16,678 nucleotides of DNA from CBDULX01 sp965368175. GTDB lineage: Bacteria; Pseudomonadota; Gammaproteobacteria; SZUA-229. The DNA lies in the NCBI GenBank assembly GCA_965368175.1, contig CBDULX010000046.1, positions 1-16,678 of the forward strand, written 5' to 3'. The notes below the pieces were generated by a model. The model ran no database searches and was not told where the DNA came from. It worked only from the letters and a program-made list of their open reading frames with translations. The translations under genes were made by a program, and so were the position numbers. This document shows, piece by piece, positions 15,758 through 16,678 of the stretch; position 1 is the stretch's first letter; every line of letters starts with the position of its first letter.

Positions 15758-16228
15758 ATGAGTGATGTTTCTGGGAAAGTAGAACACCGTCAATGTGTTA
15801 CTTTCCGACTTGATGATGAATCTTTTGGCATCAATGTGATGCTGATTCAGGAAGTCCTGAGGGTTACCGACATCGCCCCCGTACCTGGCGCTCCCGATTA
15901 TGTAATCGGCATTATCAACCTTAGGGGTAATGTAGTCACCGTTATCGATACTCGTATGCGGTTTGGACTTCCTCCCAGAGATTTTGATGATGCAACGCGG
16001 ATTGTCATCATTGAAACAGAGAATCAAACGGTGGGGATTGTTGTAGATAGCGTAGCGGAAGTTGTGGATATCTACAGTAATGAAATTGAAACCGCACCGA
16101 ATGTTGGCAATGACGAAACAGCCCGGTATATCGAGGGCGTGGTCAGTCGGGGCGAGGAACTGCTGATACTGGTAGACCTCAACAAGCTGTTAACCGACGA
16201 TGAATGGGCAGAGATGAACAGCCTGTAA
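15758..16228 (+). CDS. cheW: Chemotaxis coupling protein CheW
   Basis: CheW couples chemoreceptors to CheA in the signalling array. At 156 residues it is a single CheW domain of normal length, with C-V-T-F-R-L-D-D-E-S-F-G-I-N at the start, I-G-I-I-N-L-R-G-N-V-V-T-V-I-D near residues 49-63, and V-V-D-S-V-A-E-V-V-D in the second subdomain. Unlike ParP it has no N-terminal extension. GGAG (15746-15749) serves the ATG. It is separated from parP by 124 bases that contain a possible sigma-54 site, so it may have its own promoter in addition to readthrough. Confidence 0.95.
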   Translation: MSDVSGKVEHRQCVTFRLDDESFGINVMLIQEVLRVTDIAPVPGAPDYVIGIINLRGNVVTVIDTRMRFGLPPRDFDDATRIVIIETENQTVGIVVDSVAEVVDIYSNEIETAPNVGNDETARYIEGVVSRGEELLILVDLNKLLTDDEWAEMNSL

Positions 16229-16270
16229 CTCACCGACCAGAGCACTCGATTACTCAGCGGAGACATTAAA

Positions 16271-16657
16271 ATGAGTGCTATGGTATTACTGATGTCATCA
16301 GTCCTGTTTCTGGCGGCCCTGTCGATCTGGATATGGACACGCAAACAAATTGAATCTTTCCATAAATTATTAAATGAGCAGTCTGGTTCTGGCCAGAGGG
16401 TCGATGAACTGGGTGCATTGAATGCCGGTTCCATTGGCATGGGTGGCCGTTTTGTTAAACTGGAAAGAGATCTTCAGGCCTGTGCCCGTCATATTGATGA
16501 GCTGCAATCACAAATCCACAACAACAGTCCTTATGCCCAGGCTATATTAATGGCGCAAAGGGGTAGCAGTTTAAAAGATCTGCTTGAAGTGTGTGGGCTG
16601 AGTGTAAACGAGGCGCAGCTGTTGTTAATGTTGCATCAGAAAAAACGTGTTGCCTGA
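16271..16657 (+). CDS. DUF2802 membrane-anchored protein of unknown function
   Basis: This 128-residue protein has one N-terminal membrane helix (about 3-23), a predicted coiled region (about 55-85, L-E-R-D-L-Q-A-C-A-R-H-I-D-E-L-Q), and a C-terminal segment (D-L-L-E-V-C-G-L-S-V-N-E-A-Q-L-L) that looks like a helix-turn-helix fold of the kind seen in DUF2802 proteins. Such a gene lies directly after cheW in Pseudomonas chemotaxis clusters, so the family call rests on position and layout. Its role is not known to me; membrane anchoring plus a coiled coil would fit a structural or array-linked factor. GGAGA (16260-16264) precedes the ATG, 42 bases after cheW. Confidence 0.75.
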   Translation: MSAMVLLMSSVLFLAALSIWIWTRKQIESFHKLLNEQSGSGQRVDELGALNAGSIGMGGRFVKLERDLQACARHIDELQSQIHNNSPYAQAILMAQRGSSLKDLLEVCGLSVNEAQLLLMLHQKKRVA

Positions 16658-16678
16658 AAACAAAAAGAAAACGCAAAT

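Overview
This window is a continuous flagellar and chemotaxis locus with every recognised gene on the plus strand. Gene content and order (fliQ-fliR-flhB-flhA-flhF-fleN-fliA-cheY-cheZ-cheA-cheB-motC-motD-parC-parP-cheW-DUF2802) match the polar-flagellum locus of Pseudomonas-like Gammaproteobacteria. The moderate GC content and the presence of FlhF/FleN, MotC/MotD and ParC/ParP suggest a polarly flagellated, probably aquatic relative of Pseudomonadales, Cellvibrionales or Oceanospirillales. That placement is inference; the genus cannot be read from the sequence.

Layout. Bases 32-4386 encode the inner-membrane export gate of the flagellar type III secretion system (FliQ, FliR, FlhB, FlhA). The 3' end of an upstream gene, expected to be fliP, is not visible. 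Bases 4451-7431 encode the placement and number regulators FlhF (SRP-type GTPase) and FleN/FlhG (MinD-type ATPase), then the flagellar sigma factor FliA. After a 172-bp gap, 7604-11121 hold cheY, cheZ and cheA. A 253-bp gap separates cheA from cheB. From cheB onward, motC, motD, parC and parP are packed with minimal spacing or overlaps. A 124-bp gap with a possible sigma-54 promoter precedes cheW and a DUF2802 membrane protein that ends the window.

How the genes work together. The export gate builds the flagellum, FlhF/FleN set its pole and number, and FliA transcribes late genes. CheA, CheW and receptors form a sensory array that ParC/ParP should hold at the pole. CheA phosphorylates CheY (motor switching) and CheB (receptor demethylation), and CheZ removes the phosphate from CheY. 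MotC/MotD form a stator that drives the motor.

Most of the window is ordinary for the family. The most interesting signal is in the CheA linker: no globular P2 domain is evident, and instead there are five copies of an acidic motif, D-E-F-x-x-L-L-D-x-L-H-G-K-G in its full form. Two copies sit in near-identical 129-bp tandem repeats. The motif closely resembles the CheY-binding tail of CheZ encoded by the gene just upstream, as well as the FliM N-terminal CheY-binding motif. Other points worth a look are two tiny ORFs that bridge the flhA-flhF and flhF-fleN gaps with stop/start overlaps, phased AAACAG repeats before cheB, and the sigma-54-like site before cheW. No RNA genes, insertion sequences, CRISPR arrays or convincing terminators were seen.
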